NCBI GenBank assembly: GCA_018609055.1
Contig: JABAYJ010000009.1
Location: 493,761-557,760, forward strand
Reading direction: 5' to 3'
Length of the DNA stretch: 64,000 bases
Source of the DNA: Flavobacteriales bacterium
GTDB lineage: Bacteria > Bacteroidota > Bacteroidia > Flavobacteriales_D > CAJJDF01
Shown: piece by piece, positions 8,938-17,859 of the stretch
Numbering within the stretch: position 1 is the first letter of the stretch
Layout: each line of letters opens with the position of its first letter
Position numbers and translations under genes: made by a program
The notes under the pieces: generated by a model
What the model was told of the DNA's origin: nothing
Database searches by the model: none
What the model saw: only the letters and a program-made list of their open reading frames with translations

Positions 8938-10902
8938 ATGAAAAAACTAATATTCTTAATAGCAATTATAAGTATTTCTAGCTTTTCTTTAGCTCAGGAC
9001 ACAATAAAACCAGGGACTAATCAAAGTACCGATCCTAATTTGGTACCTTCATTACAATTAATAAACCGAATTCCAATTCAAGTTTTAGAGGAATTTTCTG
9101 TTGCTTCAGATAGAATTTACACTTCTTATCCAAGAGAAGGAAAATCTGTATTGATTATTAGTGCGGAGGAAATGAAAAATACTTCTGCAGTAAGTATTAG
9201 TGAAATATTGGTACAATATGCTGGTATTGATATTCGCCAAAGAGGACCAAATGGAGTTCAAGCAGATGTAGGAATAAGAGGAAGTACTTTTGATCAAGTT
9301 TTGGTATTGATAAATGGTGTAAGAATGAGCGATCCTCAAACAGGGCATCATTCGCTTAATATTCCTGTAGATATTTCTGCAATAGACAGAATAGAAGTGA
9401 TAAAAGGAGCAGGAGCAAGAGTATATGGGCAAAATGCTTTGGCTGGTGTAATTAATATTATTACCAAAAATCCAAAAGATACTTTCGTTTCTATTAAAGC
9501 AGTAGGGGGTGATTTTAATTTATCAGATGTAACGGTTGCAGCTGGATTTAAAGGAAAAAATTCAAGTAATCTAATCTCAATCAATAACGGAGCTTCTCAA
9601 GGATATAAGTTTAATACGGATTACAATATTACCAATGCTTTCATAAGCTCGGAGATAAAGTTATCGGGTTATGATAATGAGCCTAAAATAAATGTTACTC
9701 TAGAAAATGCTAATGGATTAAAACCAATTACAGAATGGAAGACTAAACTTACCTTAATGGGTGGTTTTACCGAAAGAAAATTTGGAGCAAATGGATTTTA
9801 TTCTTCACCACTATTTAAAGATCAATACGAAGAGATTCAAACTTCTGTAGCTTCTGCTAAGTTATCGTTTTTTAAATCTTACAATACTAAATTTAACGTA
9901 AGTGCCTATTGGAGAAGGAATCAAGATGAATATGTCTTTTTAAGATTTCAACCAGAGGTTTTCAGAAACATGCATATTAACAATACAGGAGGAGTTAATT
10001 TTAACATGAAGAATAATAACAAACTGGGTCAAACTGGTTTTGGAATAGATATTAGTCAAGTTTGGATTCAGAGTAATAATTTAGGAAAAAGAGAAAGAAA
10101 AATACAAACAGCTTTTTTAGAACATAGATTTAATTTCTTTAAAAATAGATTGGCTGTAACACCTGGAGTTCAAGCTAGTTATTTTTCTGATTTTGATGGA
10201 GTTATTTTACCAGGAATTGATTTGAATTATCGTGTAAACAATGATATTAATCTATTTGCAAATGCTGGATATACATACCGTATACCTACTTACACAGATT
10301 TGTTTTATGTAGGTAGAACCAATATTGGGAACCCGAATCTTAATCCGGAAATAGCTCTTTCATATGAAGCTGGAGCTAGATTTTACAACAGAAACATAAC
10401 TTTACAAGCAAGTTACTTTGTTCGTGAAGGAAATAACATAATCGACTGGACTAGACCTGACGCAAGCTCTCCTTGGCAACCAAATAACTTGATAAAGCTT
10501 AATACTAGTGGAGTTGATTTTGATGGGCAAGTAAAAATTCCTTGGACAAAATGGGTAAGTAGAATAGGATTTGGATATACATTCCTTGATCAAGCAACTA
10601 CAGTAGATAATGGTTTGTTGTCTTTGTATGCTCTAGAAAACTTAAAGAATCAAGTTACTTCTTTGATAGTTTTTAAATACCATGAAAACATAAGTCATTC
10701 ATTCAACTACCGTTATTCGGACAGAGTGAATTTAGATGATTATTCTATCTTAGATACTAAGTTGTCTTATAATAATGGTAAGCTACTTGTTTACGGAGAG
10801 ATTTCTAATTTACTTGATCAAAAATATCAAGAAACAGACTTGGTAATTATGCCAGGTAGATGGTTTAGGATTGGAGTAGGGTATACGTTTACAAAAAAGT
10901 AA
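8938..10902 (+). CDS. TonB-dependent receptor, BtuB/CirA-like
   Basis: Outer membrane active transporter for an unidentified ligand, about 654 residues. The signal peptide is MKKLIFLIAIISISSFSLAQ. The plug domain (about residues 60-180) shows SVLIISAEEMKNTSAVSISE, GVQADVGIRGSTFDQVLVLI and RIEVIKGAGARVYGQNALAG. The beta-barrel ends in GRWFRIGVGYTFTKK, a usual aromatic-rich last strand. It lacks the N-terminal carboxypeptidase-like domain of SusC proteins and has no SusD neighbour, so metal chelates, cobalamin or small nutrients are likelier than glycans. ATG 8938 is preferred over an upstream in-frame TTG because it starts the signal peptide. A weak TAATATTG element lies at 8912-8919. Confidence 0.88.
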   Translation: MKKLIFLIAIISISSFSLAQDTIKPGTNQSTDPNLVPSLQLINRIPIQVLEEFSVASDRIYTSYPREGKSVLIISAEEMKNTSAVSISEILVQYAGIDIRQRGPNGVQADVGIRGSTFDQVLVLINGVRMSDPQTGHHSLNIPVDISAIDRIEVIKGAGARVYGQNALAGVINIITKNPKDTFVSIKAVGGDFNLSDVTVAAGFKGKNSSNLISINNGASQGYKFNTDYNITNAFISSEIKLSGYDNEPKINVTLENANGLKPITEWKTKLTLMGGFTERKFGANGFYSSPLFKDQYEEIQTSVASAKLSFFKSYNTKFNVSAYWRRNQDEYVFLRFQPEVFRNMHINNTGGVNFNMKNNNKLGQTGFGIDISQVWIQSNNLGKRERKIQTAFLEHRFNFFKNRLAVTPGVQASYFSDFDGVILPGIDLNYRVNNDINLFANAGYTYRIPTYTDLFYVGRTNIGNPNLNPEIALSYEAGARFYNRNITLQASYFVREGNNIIDWTRPDASSPWQPNNLIKLNTSGVDFDGQVKIPWTKWVSRIGFGYTFLDQATTVDNGLLSLYALENLKNQVTSLIVFKYHENISHSFNYRYSDRVNLDDYSILDTKLSYNNGKLLVYGEISNLLDQKYQETDLVIMPGRWFRIGVGYTFTKK

Positions 10903-11448
10903 TTACTCTCTCAAGTAAGAGATTAATCCTTCTTTTTTGGTAGTAGCTCCAATGTAGCCCATTCCTTTTTGGTAATAAAATTTGAATTTACCATTGTCAA
11001 ATTTGGCTTCAATAACCATTAAGTCTGTAAACTTTCCATATGGGGTTTCCAAAGTACCATTGAAACTTGTTATTTTATGAAGCTTAGGTTTTATAGATGG
11101 TCCCAAAGTTGCATTTTTCTTAAAACGATTATTATACCTAACGTATTCGTGATTGTCTTCTTCTTTCTGATATTGGTAAACTACTCTGTTTTCTTCTCTT
11201 AAATAGAGTAAATCCTTTTGCCCATTTTTCCATTCTTGCTCAAATACCTTATATGTTTTATTATTGAATTTTTTTTCACCAATTTGTCTTTCAATGTATT
11301 GAGTGTTAAACCACCTTACTTTTTTTTCTTTAATAGTAAGAGGGAAATAACTTTCAGAATCCTCTATTTCATTCACTTTGCTCGAAAAGCTAAGTAGGAA
11401 TAGAATTGATAATAAAGCAACTACAGATTTAATTAAAGTAGATTTCAT
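10903..11448 (-). CDS. Secreted protein of unknown function
   Basis: Not assigned to a named family. A signal peptide (MKSTLIKSVVALLSILFLLSFSSK) has no lipobox Cys, so the product is probably periplasmic or surface-exposed. The mature part of about 155 residues is beta-rich, starting near YFPLTIKEKKVRWFNT and ending KFYYQKGMGYIGATTKKEG. That arrangement (an early YFPL segment and a late YY.KG.G segment) is seen in many small secreted Bacteroidota proteins of unknown role. It abuts the TonB receptor tail-to-tail with no gap and does not share its transcript. Confidence 0.7.
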   Translation of the reverse strand: MKSTLIKSVVALLSILFLLSFSSKVNEIEDSESYFPLTIKEKKVRWFNTQYIERQIGEKKFNNKTYKVFEQEWKNGQKDLLYLREENRVVYQYQKEEDNHEYVRYNNRFKKNATLGPSIKPKLHKITSFNGTLETPYGKFTDLMVIEAKFDNGKFKFYYQKGMGYIGATTKKEGLISYLRE

Positions 11449-11500
11449 AAAATTCGTTTTTTAATATCATTACGAATATATCGAATCCAAATTAAAACGA

Positions 11501-12070
11501 TTAACAGCAAGTAACTTTATTCCTTTGTTTTAGCCAAATTCGTTTACCAAAAGGAAGTATAAGGACAAAATGTATAATAGCCATTAATACAGCTCCAGGT
11601 ATAGCCTGGACGGATACAAAATCGAATACTTCTTTGGCAGAACTAGGTATAAAAGTCTCACTTAGCATCATTCCAGTTTCTGTAATACTAACCTTTGTAG
11701 CTAATACTAATATGATTGCAGCAAAATGAAATCCGTTTGCAAAAAGATGAGTTATGTATTCCCATTTTGGTAATCCACCAATGCTCTCACGAGAGTCTGT
11801 TTCAGAAAAAGCATCAACTCCTAGAGTTATTAAATCTACACCAACTAATGCAATTCCAATCCAGAAACTAATAGGATCGTTATTGATGACTAATAACCAA
11901 ACTATTAATGGAAAAAGTATAGCTCTAATCGTATGCGTTTTATGCTCAAAATAACTCTCTTCTCTGGTGTGTAGTTGGTATTTCCATACATGAAGGTAAA
12001 TTCCATCATACATAGCCAAAAGCATAAATAGTGCGATACAAGCTGTGATTAAATAATATAAGATATCCAT
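11501..12070 (-). CDS. Integral membrane protein of unknown function, probable target of the neighbouring Crp/Fnr regulator
   Basis: A 189-residue polytopic protein with about five hydrophobic segments: residues 3-22, 48-66, 70-86, 113-131 and 158-175. A conserved-looking loop reads WKYQLHTREESYFEHKTHTIRA, whose His and Glu residues could bind a cofactor or metal, although this is only an inference. No named family was recognised. It lies on the same strand 78 nt downstream of a Crp/Fnr-type regulator. A 14-bp FNR-like palindrome (12126-12139) lies upstream of its start, so it may be regulated by that protein. Confidence 0.7.
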   Translation of the reverse strand: MDILYYLITACIALFMLLAMYDGIYLHVWKYQLHTREESYFEHKTHTIRAILFPLIVWLLVINNDPISFWIGIALVGVDLITLGVDAFSETDSRESIGGLPKWEYITHLFANGFHFAAIILVLATKVSITETGMMLSETFIPSSAKEVFDFVSVQAIPGAVLMAIIHFVLILPFGKRIWLKQRNKVTCC

Positions 12071-12125
12071 AAGTATTTTGTTTAATTGATTTAAACAAAA
12101 GTCATACTTACAGTTCTATTAAAAA

Positions 12126-12139
12126 TTGACAAATGTCAA
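12126..12139. promoter_or_regulatory. FNR/Crp-type palindrome TTGAC-N4-GTCAA
   Basis: TTGACAAATGTCAA has perfect 6-2-6 symmetry (7-2-7 with the flanking A and T) and the spacing of FNR-class boxes (TTGAT-N4-ATCAA). It lies between the stop of the Crp/Fnr-family gene and the start of the membrane protein gene, about 56 nt upstream of that start, where an activator would bind. A partial promoter element (GACTTTTG on the minus strand) lies downstream of it. Confidence 0.55.
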
Positions 12140-12148
12140 TAAATGGAA

Positions 12149-12727
12149 TTAACTAATTTTCGCTCTTATTCTACTTAAAGTTTCAGGAGTTATTCCTAGG
12201 TAAGAAGCAATATGATAATTAGAAACTCTTTGAATAATATGAGGTTCTTTATCAGTAAGGTTTTGATATTTTTCTAGAGCTGTTTCAAAACTTAAAGAAT
12301 TAGCTCTTTCTGCTAATCTTATACATTCTTGATTAGTTAAGGTTAACCTAATTTTGTTCCATTCAGGATTAGAAGTAATTAGTTTGTTTAAATTATCAAA
12401 GGATAAAATTAATATTTCAGAATCCTCTAATGCCTGGATATATTCGTTAGTAGGAGATCTATTTACAAAGCTTTCAAATGAAGACATTACACCATTCTCA
12501 ATGCAAAAACAAACATTTAGTTCTTCTCCGTTTTTAAGTTTAAAAATCCTGTAAATACCTTTATTGATAAAAGCTATGTGGTTACACACCTTTCCCTCTT
12601 TTATAAAATAGTCGCCTTTTTTAATTTCCTTAATCTCAACTAATGACATTGCAGTTTCTAAGTCAATTTCATTGAAAGAAGCTATTGATTTTAAGTAAGT
12701 TGTAAAGCTTTTGAACTCAGGACTCAT
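12149..12727 (-). CDS. Crp/Fnr family transcriptional regulator
   Basis: A 192-residue regulator with a cyclic-nucleotide-binding-like beta roll (about 25-115: IKKGDYFIKEGKVCNHIAFINKGIYRIFK). A C-terminal winged helix ends in IASYLGITPETLSRIRAKI, where the recognition helix has the usual Crp/Fnr ETLSRIR pattern. The N-terminal cysteine cluster of oxygen-sensing FNR is absent, so direct Fe-S sensing is unlikely. Its ATG overlaps the TGA of the upstream CxxC protein (ATGA), indicating translational coupling. The FNR-like box just downstream suggests that it controls the adjacent membrane protein gene. Its signal is unknown. Confidence 0.88.
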   Translation of the reverse strand: MSPEFKSFTTYLKSIASFNEIDLETAMSLVEIKEIKKGDYFIKEGKVCNHIAFINKGIYRIFKLKNGEELNVCFCIENGVMSSFESFVNRSPTNEYIQALEDSEILILSFDNLNKLITSNPEWNKIRLTLTNQECIRLAERANSLSFETALEKYQNLTDKEPHIIQRVSNYHIASYLGITPETLSRIRAKIS

Positions 12728-13080
12728 ACAGTTTCTGCTATTTTTTTCAGTGAATTTATCAACTCTTCTACAGAATTCAATGTATTCAGCTTTTCAGGCG
12801 AAATAATTAATTCAAGGCTGTTGTTTTTTACTTCGAACACAGCAGGATATTTTTCTTTAGGATATACTTCCTCAAACTCATCAATATGAAGAAATTCTAA
12901 TTCTGAGTTAGAATTATCTCTAAACTCAGTCCATTCTTTCTTTTCACTTAAAGCACCATGAGTTAGCTTACAAAGACTACAATTATAAGTTTTAGGACTT
13001 AGTATTTTATGAGCAAAATCAAAACTAGCGTTAATGATATCTGATTTTGCATTGTAAACGAAAATAAGTTTTTGTGTCAT
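12724..13080 (-). CDS. Conserved small protein with CxxC motif, unknown function, coupled to the Crp/Fnr gene
   Basis: A soluble 118-residue protein. It begins MTQKLIFVYNAKSDIINASFDFAHKIL and carries a CSLCKLTHG motif at about residues 34-42, then EWTEFRDNSNSELEFLHIDEF. Proteins of this shape occur in Bacteroidota, but I know of no assigned function. The CxxC pair suggests redox chemistry or metal binding, and the alternating strand-helix pattern would fit a thioredoxin-like fold; this is inference. The 4-nt overlap with the Crp/Fnr gene suggests joint production with the regulator, perhaps as its signal partner. It is divergent from the gene at 13101 with a 20-bp gap. Confidence 0.7.
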   Translation of the reverse strand: MTQKLIFVYNAKSDIINASFDFAHKILSPKTYNCSLCKLTHGALSEKKEWTEFRDNSNSELEFLHIDEFEEVYPKEKYPAVFEVKNNSLELIISPEKLNTLNSVEELINSLKKIAETV

Positions 13081-13088
13081 TATTTCAA

Positions 13089-13096
13089 TATCTTTG
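13089..13096 (+). promoter_or_regulatory. TAnnTTTG promoter element 4 nt before the MORN-like gene
   Basis: TATCTTTG is followed by AGAT and then the ATG at 13101, so the transcript would be leaderless. The element lies in the 20-bp gap between two divergent genes. Confidence 0.55.
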
Positions 13097-13100
13097 AGAT

Positions 13101-14630
13101 ATGAAATTTACACTTTTTTTATCGGTTGTGTTGATAGTTAGTCAACTTTCTGCTCAAAATTCGGAGAATGATTTTCAATTTCCTTTCTCAGTAATGGTGG
13201 TTGACGGAGTTCAAGTTGCTAGCGATTTTTTTGTTATTAATTCTATGATATACGAGAAATATACAGAGCTCAATGAAATGATGTATAGCAAGTATAAATT
13301 TAATTTAACCACTAAAGAAAAAGCCCAATTCAAAAATCATTCTTATTACAATAATCCTTATTGTAATCTATTTAATAATAAAAGGGCAAACTTTAAATAC
13401 TCAATTAAGCAAATTGATATTAAAGCAAAGAATAATTTTCCTTTTGAAAAAGGTTCTATTAAGATTTTGAAGTTTCATAATGACACTGGTTATTTTAATC
13501 TTGGAGACACTATTTACAGTCCTGATTCTATATTTAATGTAAAATCAAGTTTTTTATCTATTATTAAAGAGGCTTTAAATTTGGGAAAATTAACAGTTTA
13601 TGAGCCCAATATTGAATATAATAATTTAAAAAAGCAGGATGATTTAATAAAGAAAATTGACACTAATTTTCATAGAATTAGATATATAAGGGTTAAAGAA
13701 GCAGTCTATTATGATTATTCCACTCATTGTTATAAGCCTTTTATTCTGGCAGTAGGATTACTAATTGATGATAAACAATTTTGGTTTTATGGTCCTGAAT
13801 TAAGAAGGGTTTTAACGCTTTATTCAGTTGATAGATATTCCTATAATTATTATGATTATTGGGATAAAATTTTGGAAAACGGCATGTACGAAAGCAAAAT
13901 AATTTATGAATCGAACACACAAATTCATCAAGAATTACAAAGGTTCCCTGATAATGATATTAATAATGGACTCCACAGAAATGAATACGATTGTTACTGG
14001 AACTTACACCAATTAAAGATTGCTCATTTCAATAAAGCTAATATTCAATACCCACATAGGTATACAATTTCACCACAATTAAATGGAACTATAGACTACA
14101 AGGATTCACTTCATAGAGTAATTTTAAAAATTGAATTTGATCACGGAGTAGCAAATGGAAGCTATTCTTCTTTTTATACAAATGGAAAAAAGAAACAGAC
14201 AGGAACTTTTATTCACGAGAAAAAACATGGTGAATGGATTTCGTATTATCCTTCAGGAAATCTAATGGCTAAGAGGAATTTTTCTTATGGGCTCCCAAAA
14301 GGAAAGCAATTAGTTTATTACGATACAAGAAAGGTCTTAATGAAATATAACTACGAAAACGGAATGCTAAATGGAGATTTTATTCGTTTTGATGAGAAAG
14401 GTAAACTGTTAGAAAAAGGAACCTTTAAAGACGATTTAATAATAGGAGAGTGGGAAGTAAATTACCATATTCCAGATCATTACATGAAACTAATTACAGA
14501 AAACCCAGATTACGGATGGGAGTTTCCTGTAGATGAGATTAAGAATCAAACTCTATCTTACAAAGTAGAATTTGAGCAATATAATAGAGGGATTGGATAT
14601 TACGAACGAGGAGTTCGCTTCAAACAATAA
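13101..14630 (+). CDS. Secreted protein with C-terminal MORN-like (YwqK-type) repeats
   Basis: A signal peptide (MKFTLFLSVVLIVSQLSAQ) precedes about 300 residues of unrecognised sequence rich in Tyr and Asn. From about residue 345 there are four or five consecutive repeats of about 22 residues of the type GSYSSFYTNGKKKQTGTF, HGEWISYYPSGNLMAKRNF and GDFIRFDEKGKLLEKGTF. These match the MORN_2/YwqK beta-hairpin repeat, usually a structural or protein-binding module. In Bacteroidota such proteins are exported to the periplasm or surface, and no enzymatic role is evident. The gene ends 3 nt from a convergent gene. Confidence 0.78.
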   Translation: MKFTLFLSVVLIVSQLSAQNSENDFQFPFSVMVVDGVQVASDFFVINSMIYEKYTELNEMMYSKYKFNLTTKEKAQFKNHSYYNNPYCNLFNNKRANFKYSIKQIDIKAKNNFPFEKGSIKILKFHNDTGYFNLGDTIYSPDSIFNVKSSFLSIIKEALNLGKLTVYEPNIEYNNLKKQDDLIKKIDTNFHRIRYIRVKEAVYYDYSTHCYKPFILAVGLLIDDKQFWFYGPELRRVLTLYSVDRYSYNYYDYWDKILENGMYESKIIYESNTQIHQELQRFPDNDINNGLHRNEYDCYWNLHQLKIAHFNKANIQYPHRYTISPQLNGTIDYKDSLHRVILKIEFDHGVANGSYSSFYTNGKKKQTGTFIHEKKHGEWISYYPSGNLMAKRNFSYGLPKGKQLVYYDTRKVLMKYNYENGMLNGDFIRFDEKGKLLEKGTFKDDLIIGEWEVNYHIPDHYMKLITENPDYGWEFPVDEIKNQTLSYKVEFEQYNRGIGYYERGVRFKQ

Positions 14631-14633
14631 CCT

Positions 14634-15515
14634 TTATTTTTCTTCGAAATACTTTTGATAAGGAGCTTCAACAAATAAATCCCCTCGTATTACATAATTT
14701 AAATCCAATTCGTAATAGTGAGCCTTATTCACACCATCTTTTTGCCACTCTACAAATTGCTTGTAGCCAATCGTTTCGCCATTATCAATTACAGGTTTAA
14801 GTTGAGAATATTTGATGATGGTAACTTCTTTTCCAAACTCTCTTACCAATTCATTTTGAATAATAATTCGTGACAATTTAGTTGTATCCATAAACCCATA
14901 TCTACTAATTACACCATAAGTTGATAAAGTTGTTGCCATAGTCGATTCTCTATCAATCGTATCATTTAGTACCAAATCATTCAAATAAGTAAAGCAATCT
15001 TTATTTTCCTTATTGTTATCAATAATTAATGGAGATCTTCTATAATAGCTGTAAAACCAATCATACTCAATGTTTACAAACTCATATTTCATTAGTTTGG
15101 TAACATCTTTTACTTTACCGTCTGGGTAAAGTATAAAATCGAAATAGTATAAGTAATTAACTCCCTCATCTTTTACAACAAAATAATGCTTGATATCATA
15201 AGTAGAAAATACTTTTTTGGCTTTTACAGAGTCTACTTTAGATTTAATTTTTATTTCGTATTCCTTCAGAAGTGTATCGGTAAGCTTATTGCTTTTTCTT
15301 AATTCATCTACCTCCATTTTTAATACATCCACTTCCATAATTTCTGGAGGAGTAATTTTAAATAAAGGCTCAAACCCGAAAGGCTTGTATTTTTCTTTGG
15401 TAAATATTTCTGTAAGGTATTTTTTAACAGCATCTTCAGCTCTGTCTTGAGCATTTCTCTGACTTAATCCGTTTACAGTAATAAGTACAAAAAGTATTAA
15501 AAGTATTTTCTTCAT
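14634..15515 (-). CDS. Secreted protein of unknown function
   Basis: A 293-residue protein with signal peptide MKKILLILFVLITVNGLSQ. The mature part starts with a helix-rich, charged segment (RNAQDRAEDAVKKYLTEIF) and a predicted coiled region around residues 60-95 (VDELRKSNKLTDTLLKEYEI). It continues as mixed alpha/beta sequence with many aromatic residues. No domain was recognised. It sits convergent with the MORN-like gene and upstream of nothing obviously related. Confidence 0.65.
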   Translation of the reverse strand: MKKILLILFVLITVNGLSQRNAQDRAEDAVKKYLTEIFTKEKYKPFGFEPLFKITPPEIMEVDVLKMEVDELRKSNKLTDTLLKEYEIKIKSKVDSVKAKKVFSTYDIKHYFVVKDEGVNYLYYFDFILYPDGKVKDVTKLMKYEFVNIEYDWFYSYYRRSPLIIDNNKENKDCFTYLNDLVLNDTIDRESTMATTLSTYGVISRYGFMDTTKLSRIIIQNELVREFGKEVTIIKYSQLKPVIDNGETIGYKQFVEWQKDGVNKAHYYELDLNYVIRGDLFVEAPYQKYFEEK

Positions 15516-15562
15516 TGGTTAATTGATATTTTCATAAAAATAAAGGCAAAAAGCATTCCAAA

Positions 15563-16420
15563 TTACCCAAACAACTCATTAAATCTAAAACTTTCATCTA
15601 AACGAACACCTCTATCGGTTTGCTTAACTGTGCAACACTCATTTACGAAGTCATGCTCCAAGAATAATACAAATTCTTTTTCAGCAGCTTCTTTCAAGAA
15701 TTTCTCTTTTTCGGTCATTGTAATTAGTGGGCGAGTATCATAACCCATTACATATGGTAAAGGAATATGCCCAACAGAAGGAAGTAGATCGGCCATAAAA
15801 ACTATTTTTTTTTCTTTGTGAGATATTACCGGAAGCATTTGACTTTCGGTATGCCCATCCATAAAAAACATATCAATATTTGGAAATACGTTTGTAGTGA
15901 AATCTCCAACTCTGTCAATAAATTTAAGTTGTCCACTCTCTTGAATTGGCATGATGTTCTCCTTCAAAAAAGAAGCCTTCTCTCTTGGGTTTGGTTCAGT
16001 TGCCCATTTCCAATGTTTTTCATTACTCCAAAAAGTAGCATTAGGAAACCTTGGTTCGTACCGTTCTGTTTTTGAATTCATTCCTATAGCTCCACCACAA
16101 TGATCAAAGTGAAGGTGAGTTAGAATTACATCAGTAATTTGATCCATTCCAAATCCTAAAGCTTCAATAGACTTTTGTAATGTATCTTCTCCAAATAAAT
16201 AGTAATAGCTAAAGAATTTTTCACTTTGTTTATCTCCAATTCCAGTATCAATTAGGATCAACCTGTCTTCATCTTCTATAAGCATACACCTCATAGACCA
16301 GTTACACATGTTGTTATCATCTGGCACATTGTTTCGCGACCAAATTGATTTTGGAACAACACCATGCATGGCTCCACCATCTAATTTAAAGTTACCTGTG
16401 TTTATGGGATATATTTTCAT
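15563..16420 (-). CDS. MBL-fold metallo-hydrolase
   Basis: A soluble 285-residue metallo-beta-lactamase-fold hydrolase. The zinc motif HxHxDH is explicit in ILTHLHFDHCGG (about residues 99-110). A later His (FMDGHTESQM), an Asp (FMADLLP) and a distal His (LFLEHD) complete the two-metal site. The overall plan, with a start near KIYPINTGNFKLDGGAMHG, resembles lactonase and quorum-quenching (AttM/AiiA-like) relatives, but these cannot be told from other hydrolases by eye. No neighbour indicates the substrate. It lacks a signal peptide, so it acts in the cytoplasm. Confidence 0.88.
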   Translation of the reverse strand: MKIYPINTGNFKLDGGAMHGVVPKSIWSRNNVPDDNNMCNWSMRCMLIEDEDRLILIDTGIGDKQSEKFFSYYYLFGEDTLQKSIEALGFGMDQITDVILTHLHFDHCGGAIGMNSKTERYEPRFPNATFWSNEKHWKWATEPNPREKASFLKENIMPIQESGQLKFIDRVGDFTTNVFPNIDMFFMDGHTESQMLPVISHKEKKIVFMADLLPSVGHIPLPYVMGYDTRPLITMTEKEKFLKEAAEKEFVLFLEHDFVNECCTVKQTDRGVRLDESFRFNELFG

Positions 16421-16536
16421 AATTACTTAAATTTATTATCTCTGTTAAAGGTAGAATAAATATGTAATTTTAACAATGTTGGTTCGTCATACATCTTGTA
16501 TCAAAAACTAGTAACTTTAACCAAAATATCAAAATT

Positions 16537-17076
16537 ATGAAAGCTATTATATATTTAATCTCGTTAACATTCATGCTAAGTTGTGCTCAAAACAAAGCAT
16601 CAGTTTCAGCTCCAGAAATTTCTGAGCCTGTTGTTGAAATTGAAAATTCTCAAGTTTCTAATCCAACCATTAATAAAGATTCTATCAAGGATTTTACTAA
16701 TTTGTTAGAAGCTAAATGGAAAGAGATTTTAACAGATCAAGAGTATTATGTTTTAAGAAAAAAAGGAACAGAAAGGGCTTTTTCGGGGAGTTTATTAAAT
16801 AACAAAAAAGAAGGAACTTATGTTTGCTCTGGTTGTGCGACTCCATTGTATAAATCTGAAACAAAATTTAAATCTGGAACAGGATGGCCTTCTTTTTATG
16901 ATATTATTGATGAAAATGTATTAAGTGTTGTAGATAATTCTTACGGAATGAAAAGAACAGAAGTAGTTTGTGCTACTTGTAAAGGACATCAAGGCCATGT
17001 TTTTAATGATGGTCCAAAACCAACTGGTTTGAGGTATTGCATTAATTCTGTTTCTATAAAATTTATTGAAGATTAA
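16537..17076 (+). CDS. msrB: Peptide-methionine (R)-S-oxide reductase, lipoprotein form
   Basis: Reduces methionine-R-sulfoxide in proteins. The catalytic Cys is in RYCINSVS (Cys168), and the structural zinc is bound by two CxxC pairs (Cys97/Cys100 in CSGC and Cys145/Cys148 in CATC). GTGWPSF and [10 protein letters not shown] are MsrB signatures. Unlike the cytoplasmic E. coli enzyme it has a signal peptide and lipobox (FMLSC, Cys16), so it should be anchored in the envelope and repair periplasmic or surface proteins. A linker of about 35 residues follows the anchor. The downstream Nudix gene begins 3 nt after the stop. Confidence 0.93.
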   Translation: MKAIIYLISLTFMLSCAQNKASVSAPEISEPVVEIENSQVSNPTINKDSIKDFTNLLEAKWKEILTDQEYYVLRKKGTERAFSGSLLNNKKEGTYVCSGCATPLYKSETKFKSGTGWPSFYDIIDENVLSVVDNSYGMKRTEVVCATCKGHQGHVFNDGPKPTGLRYCINSVSIKFIED

Positions 17077-17079
17077 TTC

Positions 17080-17691
17080 ATGAGTCTAGTTTCTATTCAG
17101 TCTTTAAAAAAGAAGTTAAATGAGCCGTTACCAGGAATGGATGCTCATTTAAAAATGACTCCTTACCGAAGATTAATTAAAGTAATTCCTGATGATAGGA
17201 GAGAAGGAGCAGTGCTTTTATTGCTGTATATGAAAGATGGAGAATTGTTTTTTCCTTTAATACAAAGGCATGAATATAAAGGGGTTCACAGTAATCAAGT
17301 TAGTCTTCCAGGTGGTAAAGTAGAGATAGGTGATGATAACTTATTACACACTGCAATTCGTGAAACGGAGGAAGAAATTGGTGTTCCTAGAAAACTGATT
17401 GAAAATTTTGGAGCTTTAACTGAGCTTTATATTCCACCTAGTAATTTTATGGTTTCACCATTTGTGGGATTTATTTCTGGTGAGCCAACTTTTGTAAAAG
17501 AGGAAAGAGAAGTGAAAGAAATATTGGAAGTTTCTCTTTTAGATTTTTTAGAGAATTCTCCAATAAAAGAAACGGAAGTTATTATTGGTGATGGTATCAA
17601 ATTAAAAACTCCATATTTCGAATTAAACAATAAAGTAGTTTGGGGTGCTACTGCAGCAATCCTTCAGGAATTTAAAGAGATTTATCAGTAG
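17080..17691 (+). CDS. Nudix hydrolase, probable coenzyme A pyrophosphatase
   Basis: Hydrolyses a nucleoside diphosphate-linked substrate, most likely CoA or oxidised CoA to phosphopantetheine. The Nudix box GGKVEIGDDNLLHTAIRETE, with EEIGV next, has one extra residue before REtxEE compared with the standard box, as in the NudL/CoAse subfamily, and Asp replaces the first Glu. The upstream YKGVHSNQVSLPGG corresponds to the CoAse-specific region. At 203 residues its length fits. It is in an operon with msrB, 3 nt apart, which may reflect oxidative damage repair of thiol compounds. Confidence 0.85.
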   Translation: MSLVSIQSLKKKLNEPLPGMDAHLKMTPYRRLIKVIPDDRREGAVLLLLYMKDGELFFPLIQRHEYKGVHSNQVSLPGGKVEIGDDNLLHTAIRETEEEIGVPRKLIENFGALTELYIPPSNFMVSPFVGFISGEPTFVKEEREVKEILEVSLLDFLENSPIKETEVIIGDGIKLKTPYFELNNKVVWGATAAILQEFKEIYQ

Positions 17692-17766
17692 GATTTAATG
17701 AGCAACTTGTTTGTTTTACCTTTTAAAAAAACCCTAATTAAAATTACTAAAAATCTACTTTTAAAA

Positions 17767-17798
17767 TTGCATTTTTAGTGCACTTTTTTCTATATTCG
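17767..17798 (+). promoter_or_regulatory. Putative promoter of citrate synthase
   Basis: TTG (17767-17769), 21 nt, then TATATTCG (17791-17798), close to the Bacteroidota TTG-N17-23-TAnnTTTG pattern. It predicts a 5' leader of about 55 nt before ATG 17860. Confidence 0.45.
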
Positions 17799-17859
17799 CA
17801 AAGCAATACAAAAATGCGAGAAGGAACGAATTAATAAAGAAAAAAAACAGAATAAAACT

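Noticed and set aside
15563..16420. Calling the MBL hydrolase an acyl-homoserine lactonase
   Set aside because: The zinc motif is shared by the whole superfamily and no neighbouring gene supports quorum quenching.
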